Below are positions 1-13,300 of a stretch of DNA of 64,000 nucleotides, one piece after another. Location: the NCBI GenBank assembly GCA_911728435.2, contig OU452210.1, positions 4,216,001 through 4,280,000 on the forward strand, written 5' to 3'. Under the pieces are notes generated by a model. It made no database searches and was not told the origin of the DNA. It worked only from the letters and a program-made list of their open reading frames with translations. Both the position numbers and the translations under genes were made by a program. Position 1 is the first letter of the stretch. The number at the start of each line of letters is the position of its first letter. The DNA is from Apoderus coryli (taxonomy: Eukaryota > Arthropoda > Insecta > Coleoptera > Attelabidae).

Positions 1-2170
1 TAACACCATATTTGAAAGTAAATAAAAAAAAACAGCATTACCCAGTTTGACAGATTTGCAAATTGCAAATCAAAGTATCTATGTATACAGGGTGTTGCAT
101 AAGTACTTGTACAAACTTTAAAGGGTGATTCTTTGACTAATTTTAAGATACAAATTTCATATGTACATGGGTCCGCTACGGCTTGGTTTTCGAGATACAG
201 GTAGTTCAAAAAGAATATTATATTTAGGATTATATGCTTGTTCAATAGCATCGCAATTTGGTGCAATTCGGGATACAGGTGTATTGATGACACCAGAGCT
301 GTCAAAAGAACTAATAAAAAATACGAAAAATAACAAAATACAAATATCATTCAAAAGACAACAATGCACATAATAGTCGGTACCAAGCCAAATAGGTAGT
401 AGGTAAATATAGATTTATTTTGTTTCGGGCTTGGGCTTGGCACCGACTTATTGTAATCAAAACTACCCACCAAACGGATACATTTAATTTTACGCAGATG
501 CTCAAAATGTTAACTTTCTTTCATTAATAGAGACCTGTGAAGTGAGCTTACCTCTTACGCCCACGTATTAAGTACTAAGTTTCAGTTATCAGTTATAATT
601 TTTTATTTTCCAAGAAAGCGAAACGAGATATTTAAAACGGCATTGCGCCGCCCTCATGTATACCTCCGGGGGCGGCATCGAAAATCGCTACACGTCACAA
701 ACTTGTAAATGCTTAGAACTACCCCTATATCAAATTTCTATTTTCTATCTTTTTTGTTTCATACCCAAAGCCCTATTCCTACCGAACTTATTATTTACCC
801 GAAGAAACATTAAAAAGAAGTAAAATTTAAGTACCTAAACCGATAAAGTGGAACTTATACCTGATGAAGAGACAGACTATTATAATAGGTATACCTAATA
901 TAATATAGGTAGCACTGATAATTTTTTTATTATAGGTATTATAAGATCTACAACAATCTTGTTACATCTTTGCCACATTGTCTACGTGAAATATTTAGTC
1001 AAAAGTATGTTTCTATCTAAAAGCTTTTCATTTAACGATTGTTCGCCACTGATCATGGGACTGGTCTAGTCTTGAAACATGTATGACATGGATTAAATAT
1101 TATTATATTAAATTTAATTCATAGAGATTAGGCTTTTATTTCAATACTGTACTTGTAATAAATCACCCTGTGTGTTTCTTTTACCGACGAATTGGCAACA
1201 GCACAACACACACCACATTCGCTTGTTTTTTTTTCTACCCTCCCTGCGTATCCCCTCCAGATTAATACAGAATTTCATCAATTTCTCTCTCTGACAATAC
1301 AGCATTGCCGGTGCATATCTGTTGCAAATGATCTAAATAATTGTTATACGTTGCGTTTTGTTTTTGATATTAATAAACTACAAAACGGTTTCTGGCTGTG
1401 ACAATACTGCTCTATGCTTTACACGCTAGTCTACGCCACGTAGTGGCAGGCATACTTAGAGATGTTCTGATTTTAATGCATTGGGCTGACTATCTATTGT
1501 GTAGATTAATCTTTGGTTGCGGCTACAGGCAGTACGGCTCGCCAAGAGTACCGTAGCAGAGAAATCATTCTCTGGCCTGACTCCACTGCTAATACACTTG
1601 TGTCGATAGACAAAATTCTGTTATTGTTTCTTATCTCTTTCACCTCCATTACATTTTTTGTAATGGAGGTAACTTTATATCGGCCTACGCCCTACAACCC
1701 AACAATCTGTAGGTAAACAATATAACAAAAAATAAGTGTGTTTAGGTACTATAAATACAGGGTTAAATTACGATGTGGTAGCTAATTCAGGACGTGATTG
1801 GGATGCCAAAAAATACTAGAATTTCTTATCTTCTCCAATACACTTTCATTTCCGAGAAACCGGATATCAAAAAAACTAAAAATTATAGGTAGATTTTTAA
1901 AAAATATTTCTCGACTTAAGCGATAGTGACAACTAAATGTTTAACTTAATATCTTAGATTATTTTTCATATTCAGTAAACTTCTTAAGGATTGGCCAGAT
2001 TGGTCTACTAATTTATACCTAATTAAATAAATTGTGTATTATTTTGGAGGCAAGCAATTGATATTTATTTAGACACTTTGTATTAGCGTATGGATAATCT
2101 TAGGATACGCTAACAGCTATTACCGAGGAAAGTGTATCTTATTTTGCATACATTATCAAAAAATACCAGA
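1..2170. other. intergenic, no gene seen
   Basis: AT-rich sequence with only short open frames that lack codon-level or domain signals. A TATACAGGGTG motif near 88 and an ATCACCCTGTG near 1162 match short ends that recur across the window (for example 11683, 24995, 26243 and 26851), so small mobile-element debris is likely. I see no recognisable protein, RNA gene or splice structure here. Confidence 0.5.
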
Positions 2171-2179
2171 AAAAATGTT

Positions 2180-2833
2180 TTAATAAAGGCAATATGAACA
2201 TGCCTTGAGCCATGGAGCTTCAATACGCGGATGACAATGTTGTCCTAGCTGATGCCGAAGATGCATTTGTTTTTCGGCAATCACATGTGGGTTCTCAGTA
2301 CCCCAAAATCGGCAGTTTTGCCGATTAACAAACCCATCAAGGTGAAAATGTGCTTTATCGCTTAGGATGATTTTGCTCCAAAAATCAGCATCCATTTGTT
2401 GATGCTGAATAATCCATTTTGCAAACTCTCTTCGCTGTGCCTGGTCATTAGGCTCTAGTTGTTGTTTTAATTGAATTTTGTAAGCATGGAGACACAGATC
2501 TTTAGTAAGTATACGCTGTAGAGGCTTCTTGCAATTTGCATTTCTTGTCCACGGCGCTGAATTGAGGTTCCTGGATTGTCACCGACACTCTCACGCACTG
2601 CTTCGATATTGACATTTGAACGGCTTGTTTTTGGACGACCAGTGTGTTTGGCGTCTCCAATGGATCCTGTCTCCCCGAATTTTTCAATTAATCTCTTCAC
2701 AGTTGACGAAGTTAAAACATTATTCCGACCATATTTTGTATGAAATTTTCGAACTGCGGCGGCCAAGCTTTCATTATTTTTGAAATATTGTTCAATAATG
2801 AAGACACGTTGTTCTATCGTTTAACGCTCCATT
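2180..2833 (-). pseudogene. mariner-like (DUF4817/IS630-type) transposase relic
   Basis: Reading on the minus strand from an ATG near 2833, the frame carries a stop at codon 4. It then encodes a helix-turn-helix N-terminus with YFKNNESLAAAVRKFHTKYG and the linker GETGSIGDAKHTGRPKTSRS. After a frame break comes the start of the DDE domain (about 2395-2180), with the first catalytic Asp in ILSDKAHFHLDGFVNRQNCR. The second and third catalytic blocks are missing. The element is therefore truncated and dead. It is one of several mariner-family lineages in the window. No terminal inverted repeats could be assigned. Confidence 0.75.
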
Positions 2834-2839
2834 TTTACT

Positions 2840-4030
2840 AACCGTAAACTGTCAGTCGATTTGTTTTGTTTTTAGGGTTGCCAACAGTTTACTGCATAAA
2901 TAGCACGAATTTAAATCTTGCAGTAATTTTGGGAGGCGTTTAGATAGCTGCAGCTGTGTGTTCGTTACTTCAAAAAGGTTGAAGTAAAGTAATATACAAT
3001 GTGACCCAGGTTGAAGCATCTCCTTGTCATTAATTTAACGTCAAATAAATGAAAGGCTGAAGGAAATAAACTCAAATATTTCTAACAGCAGCTGAAGAAC
3101 CTTTTTACGTCAAATAAGTTTTTCAGAAATGCACAAATTGTACAACTGTTTTAGCGCTTCTCTACAGCTCTAAGGCGACATCTATAGTGTGAGCAGGCAA
3201 TATTTCCGGTGAAACACAGATCACAAACGATGGCCGGACAAGAAGTACTTCCCACATAACTAAAAGTCTTGTTATTTTATGTAACAAGCAATTCATAAAA
3301 AATGTTAGTTTAACTAGTTGAAAACATAAAAATTGTGTCGAATTTTATGGAGAATTGTATTAAATTGTTTATTATAGTTAGTAGAAACTAAATTTAAATT
3401 TTTGCTGAATATAACTCCTATATATTAACTTACTTTTACATAACCCATACTTACTATACAAAAAAGTCAACGATGCCTAATATGAATTGGCTTCGTATTA
3501 TTTATTTATTTGGATTACATCTACTCAAACAGAAACAAATCCAATTACAGGGCAGGTACAAAATAATATAATTAACATAGATATATAACGTTTCAAAATA
3601 ATAAAATGCCAAACATTACATAGAATCAGAAAAAATAAACAATGGTAAAATAAAAATGGTCTAAACAACAAATAAATCATAATTACACCTTCTCGAATTT
3701 GGAGTATGAAAAGATATCATTGACAGTCAGGAGAGTCAATGACGCCATTCACGATCATTCAATAAGAACACGAGTGAAGCATACTCCCTACGTTTATCAA
3801 GAGGTACTACATCAAGGTTATCGTAGGATTTAAAAACATTTTTTGGAAAAAATACTATTTTTCAATCATTAGTATTATCATAGAATACTTCGTACTATTT
3901 TATTTTGTATCTTAGAACAAACGCCACATAAACATTACAACACATAATAAATATAAACATTGAAACAACAAACGTATAAACAAACTGGGTAATTAGCAAT
4001 AGGTTTAATATTTTGTAATAAACATTTATT
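2840..4030. other. intergenic with a dispersed repeat
   Basis: No gene seen. Positions about 3251-3297 (ACATAACTAAAAGTCTTGTT onward) recur nearly unchanged at about 61188-61230, so this stretch contains part of an interspersed repeat. A GGCGACATCTATAGTGTGAG motif near 3174 resembles GCGACATCTAGTGTGTTCG near 28772. I could not assign either to a transposon class. Confidence 0.4.
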
Positions 4031-4039
4031 CACTGATCT

Positions 4040-4443
4040 GTGATTATCACCGCCCATATGCGCACGTCTTTGGATCCTTCGTCTGAATTTTCCTTAAAAC
4101 TGTTTTGAAACTTGTTCTAAAATTAACGAGTTTGCAGCATTTCTAATTCGTCCCAGTAATATTGCTGCATCATTAGGATGTGGTTCAGCATAAACCAATT
4201 GTTTGGGATGAGCCCATAAAAGAAGTCAGGTTCAAAATTGAAATTCAATCACAGATTAACTACTTCTGTGGAGTGACTAGGGCAACCGTCGCATCGGTCG
4301 TGTTGAACATTAATTAAAGGCATATTTCTAAAATTATGTAGATGTTCCTGAGAAAATATTTCAAGAATCTGTAAGTTAAAGTGCTGGTTTAGCCTTCCTT
4401 CCATGAAATAAGGTCCAATGTGATACGACACGGCACACCACAT
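4040..4443 (-). pseudogene. mariner-like transposase relic (C-terminal half)
   Basis: The minus-strand frame contains WCAVSYHIGPYFMEGRLNQH and a disrupted QHDRCDGCPSHSTEVVNL block, equivalent to the second catalytic Asp motif (QQDGCPAH) of DUF4817-type transposases. Downstream, in a shifted frame, KQLVYAEPHPNDAAILLGRI and RNAANSLILEQVSKQF match the usual C-terminal helix region. The N-terminal half and first Asp block are absent. It is a separate insertion from the 2.2-2.8 kb relic, since the subfamily signatures differ. Confidence 0.65.
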
Positions 4444-4449
4444 ATTTAC

Positions 4450-7390
4450 TTTTTTATGATACTGTCGCTACATTTTTTTTGCTAATATTAACGATACCTG
4501 ATCTCTCTCTGAGTGGCATCTTAGGATTTTCTGTAACGAAGGCCTCAGTTATAATAACTCTAACACCGTCTGCGCGTCATGGTATAACTTTTTTTTGTCT
4601 TCAAGTTTAGAACACTACCAGTAGCCAAAAACTTTTTTATGATTCTCATAGCCGCGGTATGTGTCACAAGACTATATCTGGGAATTTTATATTAAATAGC
4701 CTTATTACTACTCTTAACGTGTTTTCATCAAATCCATAGTACAATATAAATTTTTTGAGACAACGTTAGTATCATTATCACTTAACTATTTTATCGTTGG
4801 TTGTGAATAATAAATAATACTATTTATTATATCTACTATTTATGCAGTATTTATCATATTATACTACTAATTATTGCAAAAAAGTGTTTTTTTAAAAGAT
4901 ATGCTTTTATATTCCTGAAATTTGGTACGGGGATATGAAATTGCATTCTAAACAACCTTTGTAAGTAGAATTTTGGCGTATATTGTAAAATAAACTCCGT
5001 TGATGATGATTTTTATAAATTTGTTTTAAAAACACCCTGTACAACACGGATTTAACTCTTTTTTTCGGTATCTTTGTTTTAAAACAAGCAGGACTCATTC
5101 CCCAAATGTCATTCAAAAAATGTTTGCCCTTCACACCTCTTGTTACATCTATCCTGGGACACACTGTATGTAAATAATATTTCCAAACCAACTGAAATAG
5201 TCTACAATTAAACCAATTTTCAAGTCTGGTGCTTAAAATTTTTTGAAGTAGATGTGATTTCTTGCAAAACGCAATTAAAGCTGTATGAAAAATGATATGC
5301 ATATATACTCATATTATGAGTTACGTACATCGACGTAGCACGAGATACTATAGATAGAAATATACTGACATTGCAGAGGAAAGTAGGTATATTGAGTCCT
5401 GTTCTGTTCATTGTCTTTTGCATAACATTTCCATTAGCCAAATTCTAGTCTTGTAATCTATGACGACGACAAACAATGTTTATTAGTCAATAGTAACACG
5501 CTACTTTTATGTGTAAGAAAAAACACAAAATGTAATCTTTAGAAACTCGAAAGTTTTTGTGTCCATGAGGTACTACAGTATTGAATTTTGAGAAAAGGTG
5601 GTTGACTATGCAATTATCAATGTTTTAACAAAACTCTTATGCGGCAAATGTTCTGATACATAGTCATCGACTATTAATTTCTAAAAGTAAATTATACATT
5701 CATGTTGATTTTATTTTCTTTTATTTACGGTACCTACATAATATTTTTATTTTTTTATCTCCCTATTATATGTTCACTAAAAAATGCTGGTGACTTAAAA
5801 AAGACCGAATTCAAACTATAACATTATAGTTATGATATGTATATTTCTTTATGCAAATATTAAAATGATGGTATGTTTGCAAAATACCATAATATACGAA
5901 TCCGTCCCTGTATAAGAATATACTGCCTTGCCGTGCTCACGGCGGAATACTTGAAATCTTGAAACATTGTATTGCAACGACACAAGACTTTAATAGAGTC
6001 TATGGAATTTTATATACGTTGAAGAAAGTGTACAGTCGTTCCAAATATAATAAAACAATAAAAAATAAAACGATACATTTACTCAAATGTACAGTGTTTA
6101 AATAAAAGTGAAATGTGCAATCAACATATTGTGTTGTTTAAAAAAATATGGTGAAACTTAAAACTAACATTAAAAATAATTACAATACACCTATCAATAA
6201 CTTTTATGGAATAGATATCAAACAAATGTTAGGTTAAGGTATGTCAAAATGTCGATGAACTTCTGTTTTATATACATTTACCTGTTTATCCTACTTATGA
6301 AATTCCTTGCAATTATTAATTTGATAATAAATCTATAACATACATAAATACTTAGGTAACAAATATTAATTTTCCCTCATATTTGTTTTTTAAATATTGT
6401 TTTAAGTATGTTAGCATTTTTATGTTGTCAAATACCTACTAAATTATGGATTGTAAGAATTTGCCAAGCCTTTTTGTCATGTGACTAGACATTGATATTA
6501 GAGCATAATAAAAGAATGGGATAAGCTGATATTAAATAATAATAAATGCTTCTGAATTATTATACAAATTAATACCGACCTAGGCATCTGGAAAATTATT
6601 AATGATACTAAAAAGAAAGTGACTTTCAGGATCTCAGTGATATGAACCAGCGATCACGTAACGAACCTTGCTTAATTAATTTGACCCTAATTTTAGTAAC
6701 AATTATCTGAAAAATGCAAGGTCTTAAATATATTTTGTAACATCATAAAGTAAATAAATTATTAAATTCATGTCAACCAACAGATGGTTCTTCTATATTA
6801 TACTATATAACAATACATTGTTTAGTTACCTTCAGATATGTTACTTATTATGCGAATTTGAGGATTTGTTTAAATGTTTTTAATTTAGCTTAATAGTTCA
6901 TAAAAATTACATAGTAGAATAAAATCAAATCCAGACTGAAATTATCTATATGACAGAAAGAAGTACCTAAACATATTTTAGAAGATTTTGGTTCAGCGAA
7001 AATATATTTCATCATAAAAATATGTAACTATATACCTAGCCATTTCATAAGAAATACACTTCAGTGTCGTGCGTGTGTCTCTATTTATATCTTCAAGTTC
7101 TCTATTAAAATAAATTCTAAAAAATAAATTACTGTTTTTCAGAATTCCATAAAAAAATTATATATCGACATTTACATTAGATTCTACTAAGAGTGGATTT
7201 CTTCTTCAAAATAAAATGATAACTAAAATTAAATGCCTATAGCATAGTCTATCGAAAAGATAAGTCATACATTCTGTATAGATGTTCTCATTCCATCACT
7301 TCTCGACGTCTCTCGTCCTTTGTCCTTATCCATGCAATCGCCTGCCTACTGAAAGGCTTTTCTTTACAGTCTGCTATACTTTCTTACCAA
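4450..7390. other. intergenic, no gene seen
   Basis: AT-rich. The longest open frame (131 codons on the minus strand, 4907-5302) has no recognisable domain and a composition typical of random AT-rich sequence. CACCCTGTACA near 5034 is another copy of the short CACCCTGTA element end seen elsewhere. Nothing else can be supported. Confidence 0.5.
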
Positions 7391-7401
7391 TGGTTTTACC
7401 A

Positions 7402-7445
7402 GTGGCGGCTTTAGGATTCCAACTTGGGGGGCGCATCCCGAAAGG
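7402..7445 (+). mobile_element. possible hAT-type terminal end
   Basis: CAGTGGCGGCTTTAGGATTC followed by a G-rich run (GGGGGGCGCATCCC) resembles the terminal inverted repeat of hAT elements, which typically begin CAGTGGCGG and run into a G-rich stretch. I did not find a matching inverted end or a hAT transposase nearby, so this is a solo end at best. Confidence 0.35.
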
Positions 7446-7647
7446 TCAAATCTTAAACTATTTGAATATGCTTGTAGAAAAATTGTCAATTTTCACGTAC
7501 GATTATAAGACTTTAAAAAATATGATATATATGATTGATCAGGCGTGACGAGGAACATTGAGTTAAAATTAAAAGGAAATACGTTTGTTAACTTTTTTAT
7601 AGGTAGATTGAAAGAAACTAAACAATTCTAAAAAAAAAATCCGTGTC

Positions 7648-7714
7648 ACAAGTGAGATTTGAACCCACATCTTCCGATTGCCGGTTAGGTTTTTTACCAA
7701 TTAAACTACCGGGG
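7648..7714 (-). repeat. tRNA-like sequence (SINE head or tRNA pseudogene)
   Basis: On the minus strand the sequence has a perfect A box (TAGTTTAATTGG, 7707-7696) and B box (GTTCAAATC), with a 5-bp T stem (GTGGG/CTCAC). The 7-nt acceptor halves do not pair and the anticodon stem is only 2-3 bp with no U33. It is therefore not a functional tRNA. Intact pol III boxes without tRNA folding suit a tRNA-derived SINE head. A degenerate relative with the same A-box block lies at 29408-29432. Confidence 0.45.
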
Positions 7715-7729
7715 CTCATATGGAATTCG

Positions 7730-9640
7730 TGTTTATACTATATGAAAATACACATACACAACATCCGCTTTTTGTTTAATTTTTGAGATATTAACGTTTT
7801 CAAACTATTGCAAAAGCTTGTTGTTGCCGAAAGTCACTATCTCTATGGAGCTAATAGTAAATTTTTCATAAGCTTTGCTGTGCTTGCAAAATGGATCCGG
7901 CTAATGTTATGTGCAGCAATTTTTTTTCTACTTGTAGAATTTTTATAATACTTAATTTTTTTATTTTTATTTGTCAGTTGTGAATGTTCAGGAAAAAAAT
8001 GAGAATTGTGGCAATTCCGTTCATTGCGCTTGTAATTTTTTTTAACCATGCAATAAACGTATCTATAGATAGATATAGATGGTTATTTTTCAGTTTTGAA
8101 AAATGTGGCAATTCCGTTTATTACGCAACACAACAAATCCGTCCTTCGTAATGACTTGATATTCAAAGAAAATTCACTTTATTTATACAGCAGATAATAT
8201 TGTTGAATTTTTGATTACTGTTTTGATCAAAGTGGTTTATGTAGGTGGATCATATTAAAATCTATACATTTTATTTGTCGTTGGCCTTTGTATGGCATTA
8301 ATCACGATTTTCTTTATTCCTTCTTTATTACATAATATCCTAAAAATAATAAATATAATTCAGTGGCATTTCTTTATTTTACTCGTTTAAAATATGACTT
8401 ATTCATTAGAGTAGGTTACTTAATTTTGTATTATTAAATCATATTATTTAATTTCGAACAAGACGGCTATAAGCAGAAGTCAGTCCAATAGCCACAAGTA
8501 ATCATTGAGCAGCAGAAAATAATGTTTTAAAGCAATTATTTATTTTTATTAATCGAGAATAATATATTAACATGGAATTTCGCACAGTGCTTTAAAATAA
8601 AGAGATTTTTAATTGGACAACAAATTTCCATATGGAGATGTCCGCTAACTCAACCCTCTACTTTGTTAATGTTACAATAGTTTTGTCTATCCATGTGACT
8701 ATTGTACGACTAAAGAACTTTTTTCTCAATTATTAAAATACTCTTATCTTATATCTTGCAGCCCCTTGCAGAATTTGTTATTCTCGAAAATTCGTTTTTA
8801 TTGAGTTAAAAGAATTTTAGTTTTTACAATTTTTAACTTATACCTACCTATTACCAGCAATATTTTAGAAAAATCATTTTCAATTATAAAATAAAAATAA
8901 AATCTTTGTAAAAATAAAAAACATTAAAAATATAAATCTTAAAAAAAATCATTCAGAATTGTGAAAAAAATCAATTAAACTAGAGAATAAAAGTTAAGAA
9001 TGTCTATTAAAATATATAAATTATTAATTTGTGCCCCTGATGATGGGACGTTGTACACAAAACATATCAATCATTTCGTGCAGTTACATAATATGTTTTA
9101 TTTCCTAATATATTTTTAATGGATTTTTTTTAATGAATTCAAAAAGGAAATTTGACAAAAAATGGTTTTGCGTTTTAATTCTTAAAATCAAGAAATTGGG
9201 GTAGGTATAATGATTGATAATTTGGCAAATAGAATATTCACAGTTAAACAAATTGCTAATGACTTAGCTGATGCTATTCTCATATCGTTATTCCTTGAAT
9301 AATTACCAAATTGTTATTTTTTTATGTAAAACATTTTATTATTATTGTAAGTATATAATAAGTACTGATGACATAAATTTTTAATGTACTAATGTAAAAC
9401 ATAAGAGATATGTCCGGTTTGTACATAGAACCATTACGTCATGATTTTAGGCGGTAAATTAGTACATTTCATTTGAATTTTTAAGGATAAATCTCCGATG
9501 GTAATTCCCAAAATCATAAAGAAAAAAAGGTCCAACAACTTTAAATTGACTATAGTGAAGATGACCCTAAAAAAATAAATTCCGCATGTTGATATTTTCT
9601 TTAGCTTATCACCCCCAGGTAGTAATTTATACCGAACCTT
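7730..9640. other. intergenic, no gene seen
   Basis: AT-rich. A degenerate CCTGATGATGGGACGTTGTA motif at about 9035-9055 resembles the hammerhead-like motif at 19777-19830 but has lost the GAAA and the stems. No protein or RNA gene supported. Confidence 0.4.
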
Positions 9641-9659
9641 TTGGACAAGTAAAGTAGTC

Positions 9660-9982
9660 ACAATTGCAAAACAAAAATGGGTTGTTTTACCAAGACAATG
9701 CACCGTATCACAAATCGATGGAAACTATGGCAAAATTGAATGAATTGGCTTCGAATTGCTTACCCACCCACCGTATTCTCCAGATTGAGCCCCCAGCGAC
9801 GTTTTCCTATTTTCAGATCTCAAGAGAATACTTGCTGGAAAGAAATTTAAGTCCAATTATGAAGTAATCGCTGAAACTGAGGCCTATTTTGACGAGAAAG
9901 AGAAATCTATAAAAGTGATATCGAAAAGTTGGAAAATCGCTATACTCGTTGTATTGCCCTCGAAGGCCACTATGTTGAATAA
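9660..9982 (+). pseudogene. mariner transposase relic (C-terminal third)
   Basis: The plus-strand frame reads NGLFYQDNAPYHKSMETMAK, the second catalytic Asp motif of classical mariner transposases (HQDNAPCH). It continues through a decayed PHPPYSPDLAPSDYF region (about 9750-9820) to EVIAETEAYFDEKEKS. After one frameshift it reads DIEKLENRYTRCIALEGHYVE and a stop at 9980-9982, the standard mariner C-terminus. The N-terminal HTH and first Asp block are absent. This is the mariner DD34D group, distinct from the DUF4817-like relics elsewhere. Confidence 0.8.
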
Positions 9983-10369
9983 TAAAATCGAGTTTTGTCA
10001 AAATTTTGTTCTTTTCTTACTTATCCTACCGACTTATTTAGGGTTCATAAAATTAAAAACAAATTTTTCAACTATGAATTACATGTTAATTACAATTTTT
10101 CCTTAGTTAAAAGATTTTTTACTTTTATTAATTACATTTCTGTTTCTTTTAACTTTGTGTTAGTTTTGTATATACTTAACTGTCATATTATGTACTTATT
10201 GTATTAGTCAATTGTTTTTTTAATGAACTTGAGTCTAGGGTAGTCTTATGAAGTTGCAAGCAATCGTCGCCATTAAAATGTAGGTAATTGATACTTAAAA
10301 ACATTTGTGTTTAATTTTGTGTGAATTCTAATAATTTTAATTTATTTTAATTTCAGGTTAACCAAAGAT

Positions 10370-13300
10370 ATGAATCAGCCTGCTAGTGGGCTTCTGGATC
10401 GTCTGTCACCTAGACCGACTGGTATAAATAATAGTAATTGTCCATTAGTGAGATTAGGCCATAACAATTCGAGTACAGATGAAACAGCTACGTCCACAGA
10501 TGGTGCGGAAAATTTTGCACAATACCATTATATTGATTATAGTAATGAACATAGGCAATTTAGTAATAATCAATTATGTAGAGACAACTATATCCAAAAA
10601 CTACAACCTCAATCATCAGAAGAATCAGAGTATATAATGGTAATTATTTAAAAATACCGGGTGATTCAGGAGGACGTAGGTACCTACGTATACAAGGACC
10701 CAAAATAAACATAAAAGTTCCAATAAAGCTGGGTCCTATTGTCAGTCGATACAGAAATACAATATCCAGATTAATATTTTTTATTAAATTATTGGTTTTA
10801 TAGTTTTCGAATATGCCACATTTCCACTGTTGCTTAGCAATAGCGACCCCATCAGGTATTAATAACAATAAGATTTGTCACTGTCTCTGTCTGTCTAATC
10901 AGTATTTGTATTTTCTGACAATTCTTTGAGAAACATTAGATTAATTTCATTCATATGGCTTTTGAAGTGGACATCAAATCTTGCAGTCGTCTAGTACCAG
11001 GGTCGCTTTCCGAAGCGGAGGGTGCCAATTAGAGGGGGGTTTCAACAAATTATGTTTCCAAGAACGATAACTGTTGTTGAACTAGAATCGAAAATGATCC
11101 AAGCATAAGTACAAGTCGAATTGCAGATTCTCATCAAATTACACAATCGCCTGCTTTGAGAAATCTTCAAATTAATTGCTTATACCCATTTCACTTACAA
11201 GAAGTTCAACATTATTTGAAATATGATGATTTTGCTGTAAGGATGCAATTCTGTAAGTGGATTAATGCAAATCGAAGACTGTATAAGTATGTTATTATTA
11301 TTATTATTATGAAGCACAGTTCACTTGTGATGGTATTAATAATTTCCACAATAAACACCGATGGTCCTACGCAAATCCTCACGCTGCGGTAGAACATAAT
11401 TTTTACAATAGATTCACCATTGTGTGGTATGTTTAATAGTAAATTCATCCGTCTATTCATATTCGACTGTCAATTACAGAACAAGAATACTTAAATTTCC
11501 TACAGAATCACTTGCAAAACCTATTAGAAGATGTTTCTAGCCTAAATAATTTAATACAAATCTTAAACTGAATATTGTTTAACCTTGTATTTCTGTAACG
11601 GCTGAGAATAGGACCCATGTTTATTGGAACTTTTATGTTTATTTCCCTAAATACGTACCTTAAATATTGACAATTCCTCGTGGATCACCCTGTCTACAGG
11701 ATGTTTCAAAAAGACTTAAATAAAATTTAAGTTTTATTATTTTCTACAGAAGGCTCTTACAGAGGGTTGCCAGTTATTTTGCCCGTCATTTTTTTTATAA
11801 AGATATTTTTAATTTTTCGTACAAAGAGTAAATTTTTTAAACATATAGTACATATATATGGTTGGCACTCTGGTGGAAAGTCTACCTATCTTCAAACGAG
11901 TCTATATTAATTTCTTATATTTTATATTTGAGAAAAATTTTGTAAATGTACTTCAAATACTTAATTGGTAGCAAGTGTCTTCGTAAGTTAGAATTATTAT
12001 ATTATGCTATCAAACGCTAATAATTGCGCAAAATTATCACATTAATTTATTATTTTTTGCCTTTATGCCGATTGTTATCATTTAAAATTACATTGTTTAT
12101 AAAAATTGATACCTAGTCATTATATATTTTCAGCCAACGTATTTCAGTCAGTCAAATTCATATTTAAGTGATGAACCAACATACGGCACAAATTACGAGA
12201 CAAAATCATGTGATAAATATGAATCACCTTCAATCGAACTATCATCTTTATGTATTGGTCAAACTTACTGGCACAGTCAACAAAATGAATTGGTTGAAAC
12301 AACATCGGACGATCGAAAATATTTTTTAAGACCAAATCAATCAAGAGATGCCAATTACCTTTTAGAAAATTTTACAAAATTAGGAAAATCTAGTCCATGT
12401 ATGGATCAGGGTTATCATACATTAGTAGCACAAGCCGCATCTAGTTCGACAGATATATGGAGTAGTGAACATTTATACAAAGGCAAAAGATATCATACAA
12501 AAAACAATTCATTTGATAAATTACCTGATGAATTAGTCATAAGGATATTTTCCTTCCTAAATAGTTTAGAATTAAGTGTTTGTGCACAAGTGTGTAGAAG
12601 GTTTGATATACTGGCTTGGACGCCTACCTTGTGGAGAGTCATAACGCTTGATGGCGAGAATGTTAGTGGTGATAAAGCAATTAGGGGTGTATTACGACAA
12701 TTATGTGGCCAAGGTAGGACTGGCGCTTGTCCAAGCGTTGAAAGGGTGCATGTAACTAATGGAGCTAAATTATCTGATAAAAGCTTAATGCTGTTAGCCA
12801 AAAGATGTCCAGAAATTACACATTTACATATACAGAGTTGTACGAATATTACCAATACTGCAATATTTGAGGTTGCAACGAGGTGTAACAACTTACAGCA
12901 TTTAGATGTAACAGGTAATATAAACATTTAATATAAGTAGGTACCTATTAAAAAAATATAATGTCACATTACAGCAACTTAAATTGCAATAGATGAGTTT
13001 TATTTTTAAGATATACGAAAATCTTTATAGGCAAATTAATGGATGTTTTGTTTGACAAGTTATGCGTTGCTGTTTATACAAGGATCTACATAGAATCTAG
13101 TCGGTTTTAAATCAGGCTTAGCAAGATGCTTTCCTCATAAGGCGAAATTTAAACTAATTATCATGTATTTTGCGAAATTCACAAATATGTTCCTATATTA
13201 AATAAGGAAATGTTATAATATGCATGAATGTTTCGAGTAACCATTCACATTAGTGGTTTTGATTTTAAAATTATTTTATACAGTCGAACCTCTATATAGT

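Noticed and set aside
4907..5302. 131-codon minus-strand open frame in intergenic DNA
   Set aside because: No domain, no splice context, composition of random AT-rich sequence.
7648..7714. functional tRNA gene
   Set aside because: Acceptor halves do not pair, the anticodon stem is 2-3 bp and U33 is missing; kept only as a tRNA-like repeat.
9035..9065. hammerhead ribozyme on the plus strand
   Set aside because: CTGATGA is present but GAAA has become AAAA and neither stem II nor stem I can form.
12493..12927. 144-codon minus-strand open frame
   Set aside because: Antisense to Fbxl7 exon 2, whose F-box and LRR content is clear.
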